A stretch of DNA of 63,248 bases from Ekhidna lutea (lineage in GTDB: Bacteria > Bacteroidota > Bacteroidia > Cytophagales > Cyclobacteriaceae): NCBI RefSeq assembly GCF_900188325.1, contig NZ_FZPD01000008.1, positions 1 through 63,248 on the forward strand. Reading direction: 5' to 3'. Made by a program: the position numbers and the translations under genes. Below the pieces are notes generated by a model that was given only the letters and a program-made list of their open reading frames with translations, searched no databases and was not told the origin of the DNA. Position 1 is the first letter of the stretch, and the number at the start of each line of letters is the position of its first letter. Below are positions 24,824-33,024 of this stretch, piece by piece.

Positions 24824-25459
24824 ATGGATCAAAAGCAACTCATCAAATGGGCTTTTACCTTAAGTCTGATTACCATCATTTATAATCTGATTGAAGGTGT
24901 GGTGTCTACATTGTTTGGAGCACAGGATGAAACCCTGGCCTTGTTTGGTTTTGGAGTAGACAGCTTTGCGGAGGTTCTATCAGGCATTGGGATTGCACAC
25001 ATGATTCTGCGAATGAAAAGTAGCGCCATTGAAACGCACGACTCGTTTGAAGTAACCGCACTTCGTATAACCGGAGTTGCGCTTTATATTCTTGCAGGTG
25101 GGCTAGTGGTAGGAGCCATTCTTGCATTTATCTATCAGGCAGAACCCTCAACAACAATGGCTGGTATTATCATCTCCACCCTCTCCATTTTAACGATGTA
25201 TTTTCTTTACTCGGAAAAACTAAAGGTTGGAAAAAAATTGAATAGTGAACCAATCATCTCGGATGCTAAATGCACCAAGACGTGCTTCTACTTATCATTT
25301 ATCCTGTTAGGATCAAGTTTGATATATGAACTTTTTCATATCCCCTACATTGACGCCATTGGTAGTTTGGGGATTGCGTGGTATGCCTGGAGCGAAGGAA
25401 AGGAATCCTTCGAAAAGGCGTACACGAAAAAGTTGAGTTGTTCGGATGATTGCTGTTAA
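24824..25459 (+). CDS. cation diffusion facilitator-like transporter
   Basis: 211 residues, five to six membrane helices. The metal-binding HxxxD/DxxxD-type motif is FGVDSFAEVLSG near residue 45 and a matching DAIGSLGIAWYAW lies near residue 180. The protein lacks the cytosolic C-terminal domain of full CDF proteins and instead ends in a cysteine-rich KLSCSDDCC tail. It is 31 bases after the FdhF-like gene and may be cotranscribed. The metal is unknown; zinc, iron or nickel are all possible. A TTG at 24818 is an alternative start. Confidence 0.78.
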   Translation: MDQKQLIKWAFTLSLITIIYNLIEGVVSTLFGAQDETLALFGFGVDSFAEVLSGIGIAHMILRMKSSAIETHDSFEVTALRITGVALYILAGGLVVGAILAFIYQAEPSTTMAGIIISTLSILTMYFLYSEKLKVGKKLNSEPIISDAKCTKTCFYLSFILLGSSLIYELFHIPYIDAIGSLGIAWYAWSEGKESFEKAYTKKLSCSDDCC

Positions 25460-25595
25460 ACCTTACCAAGAAGTAAATCAATATGGTCAGATACATCTAG
25501 GAAACTTTTTTATTTAACCTTAGTGGCGGTAATTCTCAAATTATTTTCCAAATAATAAATTAGATTTGTTATAACTACCTCTTTAATTCACAGTA

Positions 25596-26411
25596 ATGAG
25601 ATCAATTTCTTTATCAATCCTGTTTTTGATTTTAATTGTCGCTTGCGAAGACACTACTGAAGGTCCGTCCATTGAATATTTCAGCGTTTCAATATCTCCA
25701 CAAATGGAATTGATAGACATCTCAGAAGTAGGTCGAACTACCTCTGGAGCAGAGGAAATTTATACCGATGTATATTATTTTGTCTACGACAGCTTATGTG
25801 AAGATGTAGTGGCAGAAGGAATGATGGTTTATGATAGTACGATTCCGCCACTGGTTTTTCCAAATCTTCCAGCTGGGAAGTATTTTTATAATATCGATGT
25901 GAGAGGAGAAGAGGGTATTGCATATGATTCGGCAGCAAGTTTTGTTTTGGAATCGGATACCGTTATTGAAACAGTACTGACAAATAAACAATTTAGATTC
26001 AAGTTTGAAGACACGTCCAATTTCAGTGATACAGGAGTTAACTACATTAACTTTCTACTTAACTTTTCAACAATTTACATCCCAAACTTGAACAAATGTA
26101 CGGATTCATTAATATGGACTGGTGAGAACTATGAAGGCTATGTAGATAATTCATCCTACCAACCTTATGCTACAGGGTTTTATTACAGCTTCCCAATTGA
26201 TTTAACTTCGGTACAGTTAAAGTTTTATGATGAAAGTGGTTTTTTATTAAAATCCCATATAATCCCTTTAGAAAAGGAGTTAGAAAAACAATATAGCTAC
26301 ACTTTTGAAGTAGACATTTCTTCAATTTGGTCAGGAGAAGAAGATGGCAATAGATTCAATTTTACAATTGAAGAAGTGCCTTGGTTCGAAGAAACTATTC
26401 AGGTGAATTAA
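25596..26411 (+). CDS. lipoprotein of unknown function
   Basis: 271 residues with a lipobox LIVACEDT at residue 16-ish, so anchored in a membrane, probably the outer one. The remainder is beta-rich with aromatic residues and a PPLVFPNLPAGKYFYNIDVRGEEG segment resembling carbohydrate/fimbrillin-associated beta sandwiches. I do not recognise the family. It is monocistronic and visibly A+T richer than the Moco genes before it. Confidence 0.6.
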   Translation: MRSISLSILFLILIVACEDTTEGPSIEYFSVSISPQMELIDISEVGRTTSGAEEIYTDVYYFVYDSLCEDVVAEGMMVYDSTIPPLVFPNLPAGKYFYNIDVRGEEGIAYDSAASFVLESDTVIETVLTNKQFRFKFEDTSNFSDTGVNYINFLLNFSTIYIPNLNKCTDSLIWTGENYEGYVDNSSYQPYATGFYYSFPIDLTSVQLKFYDESGFLLKSHIIPLEKELEKQYSYTFEVDISSIWSGEEDGNRFNFTIEEVPWFEETIQVN

Positions 26412-26720
26412 TAATCCAAGCTGTTAAGCTGATAAACAATCAATAGCATTAACCTAGAATTAGGGTAACCGCCAGTATCATCAGATACGCGATTAGTAAA
26501 ATTTGTTTTGCCTTCATTATTTCGATTTTTAGTCCTTTGTTGACTTAATACGAAACACAGTAAAAGAGTTTCATATTTTTGACTAAAGCTGAAAAATTGT
26601 TGTTAAACAGTCTTTAATTCTCTTTTTGCATAAAAAAAAAACCTTCTTACTTAATCAAGAAATTGTATTTCAGAAAAGTATATCTTAAGGAATGGAATCG
26701 GTGTTCTTCGAAATATTGTA
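26412..26720. other. intergenic gap with one possible short minus-strand frame
   Basis: The 309-base gap between the lipoprotein and the LytTR gene is AT-rich. Besides the 22-codon frame listed at 26449-26517, I see only a run of A at 26632-26641 and no clear terminator. Confidence 0.4.
26449..26517 (-). CDS. possible 22-residue hydrophobic peptide
   Basis: A frame from ATG 26517 to TAA 26449 encodes MKAKQILLIAYLMILAVTLI plus LG, that is, two lysines then a single membrane-spanning stretch. An AAAGGA lies about 15 bases upstream on the same strand. Small membrane peptides of this shape exist in bacteria, but a chance frame cannot be excluded. Confidence 0.3.
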   Translation of the reverse strand: MKAKQILLIAYLMILAVTLILG

Positions 26721-27539
26721 ATGGAAAGCCTCATAAAAAAGATCAACAATATCCAGGTTAACATTATAGCTTCTCAGCTATTGCGGAATCTTTATGTCCA
26801 AACCTTCTTTTGGGTACTCATGGCACTGCTTGTCTTTATCCAGGATTATGTGGATTCAAGCATGAATGAAAAAGGCTACTTTGTTTTAGACTCACTTTTG
26901 TTTAAAATCTTTTGGCTGTTGTTCATTCCCTTTTCAATGGGGTGGTTTTGGCTTCACGACTTCATTAAATCAAGTTTTAAGATTAGGATTTGGATCGCCT
27001 CTATCATGCTTTCACTTGCGGTGAGTCTAGTACACCTATTAAGCTTCGCCTCATTCGTCAGTTTTTTATCGAATACGCTGACCGCTTACGGATGGAGTTT
27101 CAAAGGGTTATTTTATGAGGTACTCTCAGGGAGAGCCTATATTGTCGTGATAGTCTACCTGTCCTATGCCGGTATTTACCCATTGCTGAAGGCAAGAGAA
27201 TCCAACTCACATTCACCCAGTGAGATTAAAGTAAAAGCAGGGATTAAATCCTTTATCATCCCAACGAATGAAATCTGCTGGATCACTGTTGAAGATGCGA
27301 TCACTAGAATTAAAACTACTTCACGAAAGTATATCTATAATGGTAGCCTTAAGAAAGTCATCGATCAGCTTGATCCTAAGGACTTTAAGCAAATCCATCG
27401 ATCCACTGTCATTAACCTTAATGAGGTCGATCAACTAACATCCCGTTTGAATGGAGATTACGATCTATTGATGAAAGATGGAACGAAGCTTCGACTGAGC
27501 AGAAATTATGTGAAGTCTGTCAAAGATCGACTACTCTAG
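26721..27539 (+). CDS. membrane-anchored LytTR transcriptional regulator
   Basis: 272 residues. Four membrane segments occupy about residues 25-160 (FFWVLMALLVFIQDY, LFKIFWLLFIPFSMGWFW, IWIASIMLSLAVSLVHLL, AYIVVIVYLSYAGIY). A LytTR DNA-binding domain follows from about residue 170, with IPTNEICWITVEDAI, FKQIHRSTVINLNEVDQL and GTKLRLSRNYVKSVKDRL. No receiver domain or cognate kinase is attached, so signalling is likely direct through the membrane part. The downstream exported genes at 27646-29841 are obvious possible targets. Confidence 0.85.
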   Translation: MESLIKKINNIQVNIIASQLLRNLYVQTFFWVLMALLVFIQDYVDSSMNEKGYFVLDSLLFKIFWLLFIPFSMGWFWLHDFIKSSFKIRIWIASIMLSLAVSLVHLLSFASFVSFLSNTLTAYGWSFKGLFYEVLSGRAYIVVIVYLSYAGIYPLLKARESNSHSPSEIKVKAGIKSFIIPTNEICWITVEDAITRIKTTSRKYIYNGSLKKVIDQLDPKDFKQIHRSTVINLNEVDQLTSRLNGDYDLLMKDGTKLRLSRNYVKSVKDRLL

Positions 27540-27645
27540 TCCTCCACTCAGCTTAAAAACTCCTCAGCTTAGCAAGAAAGCATCTTTCCAAACAGAACCA
27601 ATCCTGCCTCATCCGTTTAGTTTAATTAGAAATCAAAATAATAAC

Positions 27646-28263
27646 ATGAGGTACATTTTTATACTCTTAAGTATTTGCTGCATAAATGCATGCGGGCAAG
27701 AAGCTAATTATAGACTAATCGATAGTGGACGGTGTGATGGATGTGAAGCTGTATTGGAATTTGGTGACCGAAAGCTAAGTTCGGTTGATACACTGCCGCT
27801 CTATGAACAGACCAACCCCAAAATAAAAGTGTTTGGTACCGTTTATCAGCCGGACGGCATTACACCTGCAGAGGGTGTAATTCTTTATTTATATCATACC
27901 AACAGAGATGGAATTTACCCCAAACGCGGAGATGAAAAAGGCTGGGCGCGAAGACACGGGTACATTCGTGGATGGGTAAAAACGGACCAAAATGGACAGT
28001 ATGCCTTCTATACTTTTAGGCCGGCCTCTTACCCAAGCGGTACAGAAGCTGAACACATTCACATTACTGTGCTTGAACCTGACGGCAAGTATTATTGGAT
28101 CGGCAGCTACCTGTTTCATGATGATCCATTATTGAGAGATAGGGATATTGATAAGACACCTCGTGGTGGGTCAGATGGTGTACTCAAACTGACCAAAGAA
28201 GGAAATCTTTTGACAGATCGTAGAGATATTGTTTTAGGTAAAAATGTCCCTGACTATGATTAA
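27646..28263 (+). CDS. intradiol ring-cleavage dioxygenase-like lipoprotein
   Basis: 205 residues with a lipobox INACGQ at about residue 16. The core resembles the intradiol dioxygenase fold: PDGITPAEGVILYLYHTNRDG, GYIRGWVKTDQNGQYAFYTFRPASYP and EAEHIHITVLEPDGK, with the iron-binding histidines in HIH and tyrosines in place. Family members open catechols, but lipoprotein versions in Bacteroidetes have no assigned substrate. It overlaps the YceI gene by 8 bases. Confidence 0.78.
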   Translation: MRYIFILLSICCINACGQEANYRLIDSGRCDGCEAVLEFGDRKLSSVDTLPLYEQTNPKIKVFGTVYQPDGITPAEGVILYLYHTNRDGIYPKRGDEKGWARRHGYIRGWVKTDQNGQYAFYTFRPASYPSGTEAEHIHITVLEPDGKYYWIGSYLFHDDPLLRDRDIDKTPRGGSDGVLKLTKEGNLLTDRRDIVLGKNVPDYD

Positions 28264-28900
28264 AAACTTATTGTTTTTAGCCACTTTATCATTGGCATGT
28301 GGGAGTCAAAGTACTATAGAGAGCAAACCTGTTTTTGCTAGTAACAAGAAATCTTCAGTATTAACTCAACAAACAGGCGCAAAAGAAATACCTATTGACC
28401 TGGACAAATCTGTGATCGCCTGGAAGGGGACAAAAATTACCGGTAAGCACGAAGGCACTGTTAATTTCCGTGAGGGACAATTAACCTTTTCGGAAGGTAA
28501 ACTCATTGGTGGTGAACTAATCGTAGATATGGAATCCATTGATATTTCTGATATCCCTGAGCATGAAACAACAGCTCGGAGAAACCTGCTAAACCACTTC
28601 ATTGAAGAGTTTACAATCAATCAGTTTTCAAAATCATCCTTCACTTTTACCGAAGTAAATCATTCAAGAGCAGATCGAATAGAAATCGCAGGACAGCTTA
28701 GCATTCGAGGAGTTTCCAATCCAATTAGAATCTTCGCCAATAAAACCAGCGATGGTTATACCTCTGAGTTTTCATTTAACCGTTTTGATTGGGGAATTGG
28801 TGAAAATGGAAGTTGGTTTGAAAAGCGACTGGTAGATGAAATGATCCAACTGAAGGTGAAATTGGTTCCAAAAAGTAATCCAGCATTAACTAATCAGTAA
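28256..28900 (+). CDS. YceI family lipoprotein
   Basis: About 214 residues starting at ATG 28256 (28244 is an alternative). The lipobox LSLACGS lies at about residue 15. The YceI lipocalin-like barrel shows KSVIAWKGTKITGKHEGTVNFREG, GGELIVDMESIDISD and a C-terminal IQLKVKLV strand. YceI proteins bind isoprenoids or amphiphiles in the periplasm. It is in a tight run with the dioxygenase-like gene and the two genes behind. Confidence 0.88.
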   Translation: MIKNLLFLATLSLACGSQSTIESKPVFASNKKSSVLTQQTGAKEIPIDLDKSVIAWKGTKITGKHEGTVNFREGQLTFSEGKLIGGELIVDMESIDISDIPEHETTARRNLLNHFIEEFTINQFSKSSFTFTEVNHSRADRIEIAGQLSIRGVSNPIRIFANKTSDGYTSEFSFNRFDWGIGENGSWFEKRLVDEMIQLKVKLVPKSNPALTNQ

Positions 28901-28905
28901 GAAAT

Positions 28906-29448
28906 ATGCGCGCGACTATTTCAGTACTTTCATTCTTTATCGCCACACACTTATGCATCGCACAAGAAAATTTCACTCCCCCGTGTTTACAACCTGAACA
29001 TGATAACATCAAGTATTTAAGTGGTCAATGGAAAGTCACATCAAGAAAACTCAAAGATGTCAAAAACGATGAATGGGAAGAATCTTCTGCAATAGCCATA
29101 TGGGAACGTCAACTTAAAGGGTGTCTATGGACTGAACACTGGGAGGGTATAATAGATGAATGTCCGTTAAAATGGGTACAACACCTAACTTTTGATAATC
29201 GCAATAAACAATGGCAACAAGCTATGATTGACTCAGCTCATGGAAATATCATCACCACGAACGGGTTTTATCAAAATAATGAATTGGTATTTAGTTTGGC
29301 ACAGCATCGAAAAGGTAATCTACTGATTGATAAAACAATCTTTCAATTCATTTCGGAAAATCTATTTGAATGGGAAGTTCAATCATCCTTTGATGGTGGC
29401 CAATCCTGGACTACTTTCTGGACTATGAAATATGAACGAATAAAATAA
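28906..29448 (+). CDS. secreted DUF1579-like protein
   Basis: 180 residues with a signal peptide cut after HLCIAQ. The body reads IKYLSGQWKVTSRKL ... ERQLKGCLWTEHWEG, the pattern of DUF1579-type proteins (calycin-like small ligand-binding barrels). The role is unknown. It ends exactly one base before the next gene. Confidence 0.65.
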   Translation: MRATISVLSFFIATHLCIAQENFTPPCLQPEHDNIKYLSGQWKVTSRKLKDVKNDEWEESSAIAIWERQLKGCLWTEHWEGIIDECPLKWVQHLTFDNRNKQWQQAMIDSAHGNIITTNGFYQNNELVFSLAQHRKGNLLIDKTIFQFISENLFEWEVQSSFDGGQSWTTFWTMKYERIK

Positions 29449-29841
29449 ATGAGAACCATCTTGATCAAGCTTTTTTCGTTAGCCACCTTGATATTAATTG
29501 TAACTATGAAGGCAAATGCACAATCGTACGTAGAGCTCAAAGAAAAAGCTCAACTAACCTGCCAGCTTACGTCAAAGGAATTACAGGAACGAAGAGAAAC
29601 TGTCATCACCGAAATAAAGAAAAAGATCGTCTCCAAAACCGAGCTTGAGTTTGGCTATATCTTTTTTTTCACGAATTCCGATGCGTGTATTGATATGCTT
29701 GCTGAGTTTATAAAAACAGAAAGTAAGTGCTGCAATTTCTTCTCCTTTAAGCTTGAATTAGCACCATCAAGTCAACTCTCCCTTACCCTCTCGGGACCTG
29801 AGGGAACAAAGGAGTTCATCCAAATGGAACTCGGAATCTAA
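29449..29841 (+). CDS. exported protein with a CCxFF-type cysteine motif
   Basis: 130 residues: signal peptide to about residue 25 (KANAQ), then ELKEKAQLTCQLTSKELQERR, FGYIFFFTNSDACIDMLAEFIKTESKCCNFFSFKLEL, and LTLSGPEGTKEFIQMEL. The E.KCC.FF.F.LE...L.LSGPEG.KEF core matches small cytosolic proteins found with mercury and arsenic genes, but here it is exported. It may bind a metal or thiol; not shown. It immediately follows the DUF1579-like gene. Confidence 0.6.
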   Translation: MRTILIKLFSLATLILIVTMKANAQSYVELKEKAQLTCQLTSKELQERRETVITEIKKKIVSKTELEFGYIFFFTNSDACIDMLAEFIKTESKCCNFFSFKLELAPSSQLSLTLSGPEGTKEFIQMELGI

Positions 29842-29857
29842 AAAGATCGGATTATTA

Positions 29858-29914
29858 TCGACAAATCAGAACATTATGATTTAATCTCCGTATCATAAAG
29901 TCGACAAATCAGAA
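29858..29914. promoter_or_regulatory. 14-bp direct repeat pair before the second PadR gene
   Basis: TCGACAAATCAGAA occurs at 29858-29871 and 29901-29914, 43 bases apart (four helical turns), the second ending 7 bases before the PadR start. A direct-repeat operator for the PadR protein is plausible; it differs from the inverted repeat upstream of the first PadR gene. Confidence 0.45.
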
Positions 29915-29920
29915 TTTTAT

Positions 29921-30253
29921 ATGCGAGGAGAACATCTTGGAGAGCTTGAAGAGTTAGTACTACTCACTGTAGGATCACTCTATCCTGAAGCTTATGCCCC
30001 GGCCATCAAAAAGGAACTGGCTGAAAAAATGGATCGAAAAGTAGTTTTGAGCTCCATTCACACGGTGCTTACCAGGCTTGAAAACAAACAGTTTGTAAAA
30101 AGTGCATTTGGTGAGTCTACCCCCGAACGAGGAGGAAAGCGAAAGCGATTTTTTGAAATTACTCCGCAGGGATTTCAAGCACTCGAAGCACTCAAATCCA
30201 AGCGTGATGCACTCTGGGGCAATATGCTACAACTCATGCCTAACCTTTCTTAG
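29921..30253 (+). CDS. PadR family transcriptional regulator
   Basis: 110 residues, paralogue of the regulator at 7016. Opening MRGEHLGELEELVLLTVG, recognition region LSSIHTVLTRLENKQFVKS near residues 42-60, and basic wing PERGGKRKRFFEITPQGF. It precedes its permease gene by 2 bases and should repress that pair. Confidence 0.9.
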   Translation: MRGEHLGELEELVLLTVGSLYPEAYAPAIKKELAEKMDRKVVLSSIHTVLTRLENKQFVKSAFGESTPERGGKRKRFFEITPQGFQALEALKSKRDALWGNMLQLMPNLS

Positions 30254-30255
30254 AT

Positions 30256-32886
30256 ATGGCCATCCCTCCAAAATTTACGACCTGGCTTCTCTCCTACCTT
30301 GTCAGTCAGGAATTCTTTGAAGAAATCTCCGGCGATCTGACAGAGGAGTACCAAGAATATGTACAAACCAAAGGAAGACTCAGGGCCAATCTCCTATATC
30401 TGGCAGAGGTCATTCGCTATGCCAGGATGTATCGGGCAGAAAGAAATTACCAATCAACAAACTCATTCAGTATGCTGCAGAACTATATCAAAGTGGCTTT
30501 TAGGAATCTGATCAAACACAAGAGCTATTCCATTATCAACATTAGTGGGCTAGGTATCGGGTTGGCCTGTGTATTTATGATCTTCCTGTTTATCAAGGTG
30601 GAAACCAGCTACGACAAGTTTCATGAAAATGGATCAGACATCTATCGATTGCAGCATGTTTACGGATACATCAACGCGCAAGCTGCTCCCACTTACGAAC
30701 GTGATTACACTGAGGTAATCGGTTCAACCAGGATCAACTTTTGGAAAACGAACAAGCGAATTTCGCTTTCAAATGAGGAAATCTACTATGAGGATGTGTT
30801 GCTGGCTGATTCCAACTTCTTCAGCTTTTTCTCCTTCCCATTGATTCGTGGAGATAAGAAATCGTGTCTGAATGATAAAAACAGCATTGCCATTTCACAA
30901 TCCTACGCAAAGAAGTTTTTTGGTGAAGAAGACCCAATCGGTCAGGTGATGCTGGTTCAGGATATGATTAATGGTCGGGACCTTCCATATAAAGTAGCTG
31001 CCGTTTTTGAAGATGTTCCCTTCAACTCCCACCTGCAATTTGACATGGTCGCGTCATTTTCAATTATGTACGACGACCCATCCATTAACATTCTAGAGCT
31101 CTGGCCCAACGATTGGATTGGGAGCTACATCCAGTTGAAACCGGGCACAAATCCTGAGTCTGTAGCAGATAAGTATCAGGAGATGTATAACAAGTACTAT
31201 GATGCAGAAGCGGATTCGATAACGATCGATTTAATGCCTCTGGAAGATTTGTACTTAAAATCTTATGACCTACGCGCAGATTATGCCGATCATGGTAATA
31301 TCAATCAGGTACGAATCTTTTCTGCTATCGCGATTATCATATTGCTCATTGCCTGCATCAACTTTATGAATCTGGCCACAGCACGTTCTTCGAAACGATC
31401 CAAAGAAGTGGGTGTACGAAAAGTGATGGGAGCTTTCCGTAAGCAACTCATCATCCAGTTTTTTGCTGAGTCCACGATCATGACGGTTCTGGCACTTATA
31501 CTTGCTTCCGTAATTCTTGTGCTGGTCATCCCTCCTGTCAATCGCATTGCAGATATCAACCTGTTTTTGGGAATGGATCAAATAGTTCCGATCATAATCG
31601 GGGTTATTTTACTCACAATCATCACCATTCTTATCGCAGGGAGTTATCCGGCCCTATTTCTTTCGTCATTTCAACCGGTTTCCATTTTATCGGGAAGCGC
31701 TACCGGAAATGGCGGTAAAGGAGCCATCCGAAAAGCACTCGTCATATTTCAATTTACCATCTCCATTGCCCTAATCATTGGTGCTATGGTGGTTTATAAT
31801 CAAATGCTTTTTGTCAAGCAGAAAGATCTTGGCTTTGAGCCGGAGAATGTAGTGGTGATGAATTTTGGAAACACAGAAGAGTTTGGACGAAAATGGCACA
31901 GGGTAAGAAGTCAGGTACAATCTATGCCTGGCGTTAAATCCGTAATGGCCGGACGTATGGTTCCGGGGGACAATGCCTTTTATTGGGGATATAAATTTGA
32001 AGACTTTAGTGAATATGAGGATCCGTATGGTGATGCCTGGAAAGGTTTTTACATAGGCTATAATACGCTCGATGGCCTGGGGGTTGAGGTGTTAATGGGA
32101 CGAACATTTTCAGAAGACATCCCTACTGATAGCTCTGCATTTATCCTCAATGAAAGTGGCTGGAAGAGAGCCATTGAGGAGTATGGGGAAAGCTGGAATG
32201 AACCCATTGGAAAAACCATTGAATACTATACAACTCATAGTGGAGATTGGGCGATGGATAAGAAAGGTGTGGTCGTTGGGATAGTAAAAGACTTTCATCA
32301 CCATTCACTGGAGCGTGAGATTGATCCGTTGGTCATTCATAATGTGCCTGGCAGGAAACTGATGGTGAAGGTAGATTCGGAGAAAACAAATGAAGTCATT
32401 GCATCCATTGAAAACCTGTGGGCAGAATGGAATGTACCAACCACTTTCAATTATCAGTTTTTAGATGAAGAATTTGAAGCAGCCTATCGGGATGAGGATC
32501 AATTCAACCAGTTCATTTTGATCTTCTGCATGCTTGCAATAGCCATTGCATGCATGGGACTTTATGGGCTTTCTTCCTTTGTGGCAGAGCAGCGCATCAA
32601 GGAAATCGCCGTTCGCAAAGTGCTTGGAGCATCAGAGAACAAGATTGTCGGTATGCTTTCCGTAGACTTCCTGAAACTGGTTGGAATTTCTGTACTGGTT
32701 GGAACTCCGGTTGCTTACTATTTCATCAATCAATGGCTGGCCAACTTTGCCTACCGGATTGATTTGTCATGGTATTATTTTGTCGTTGGAAGTATTGCCG
32801 CTGCAGCTATCGCCATTTTAACGATCAGCTATCATTCCATCAAAGCTGCTACCTCTAATCCGGTGAATAGTTTACGGACGGAGTGA
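30256..32886 (+). CDS. FtsX/MacB-like ABC transporter permease with prefix domain
   Basis: 876 residues, same architecture as the protein at 7353: prefix domain (KFTTWLLSYLVSQEFFEEISGDLTEEY) in residues 1-70, then two MacB/FtsX halves with VGVRKVMGA near 394 and EIAVRKVLGASENK near 790. It ends in TSNPVNSLRTE, a frequent terminus of this family. The last 19 bases before the stop recur exactly at 36140, beyond the nuclease/NTPase gene. No ATPase partner lies next to it. Confidence 0.9.
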   Translation: MAIPPKFTTWLLSYLVSQEFFEEISGDLTEEYQEYVQTKGRLRANLLYLAEVIRYARMYRAERNYQSTNSFSMLQNYIKVAFRNLIKHKSYSIINISGLGIGLACVFMIFLFIKVETSYDKFHENGSDIYRLQHVYGYINAQAAPTYERDYTEVIGSTRINFWKTNKRISLSNEEIYYEDVLLADSNFFSFFSFPLIRGDKKSCLNDKNSIAISQSYAKKFFGEEDPIGQVMLVQDMINGRDLPYKVAAVFEDVPFNSHLQFDMVASFSIMYDDPSINILELWPNDWIGSYIQLKPGTNPESVADKYQEMYNKYYDAEADSITIDLMPLEDLYLKSYDLRADYADHGNINQVRIFSAIAIIILLIACINFMNLATARSSKRSKEVGVRKVMGAFRKQLIIQFFAESTIMTVLALILASVILVLVIPPVNRIADINLFLGMDQIVPIIIGVILLTIITILIAGSYPALFLSSFQPVSILSGSATGNGGKGAIRKALVIFQFTISIALIIGAMVVYNQMLFVKQKDLGFEPENVVVMNFGNTEEFGRKWHRVRSQVQSMPGVKSVMAGRMVPGDNAFYWGYKFEDFSEYEDPYGDAWKGFYIGYNTLDGLGVEVLMGRTFSEDIPTDSSAFILNESGWKRAIEEYGESWNEPIGKTIEYYTTHSGDWAMDKKGVVVGIVKDFHHHSLEREIDPLVIHNVPGRKLMVKVDSEKTNEVIASIENLWAEWNVPTTFNYQFLDEEFEAAYRDEDQFNQFILIFCMLAIAIACMGLYGLSSFVAEQRIKEIAVRKVLGASENKIVGMLSVDFLKLVGISVLVGTPVAYYFINQWLANFAYRIDLSWYYFVVGSIAAAAIAILTISYHSIKAATSNPVNSLRTE
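32866..32884 (+). repeat. 19-bp direct repeat, copy 1 (permease 3' end)
   Basis: AATAGTTTACGGACGGAGT, the codons for NSLRTE plus the first base of the stop, is identical to 36140-36158. The two copies bracket 3.27 kb holding only the nuclease/STAND gene. Confidence 0.8.
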
Positions 32887-32943
32887 ATTGTGGGAATTAG
32901 GAGTGTCATTAAGTAGGTACATCCGCTATATTTGAAAGGTAGA

Positions 32944-32979
32944 TAAACGCCATGCGGCGTTTACATTATTTTTAGGCGC
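32944..32979. repeat. hairpin and left arm of a long-range inverted repeat
   Basis: TAAACGCC-ATGC-GGCGTTTA (32944-32963) is a perfect 8-base-pair hairpin 61 bases before the nuclease/NTPase start. Right after it TTTTTAGGCGC (32969-32979) is repeated in inverse as GCGCCTAAAAA at 36012-36022, just past that gene. The pair may mark the true ends of the inserted unit. Confidence 0.45.
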
Positions 32980-33024
32980 AACAGCGTATCTCTGGATAGA
33001 GAGTTTTACCATTTTAATATTTTT

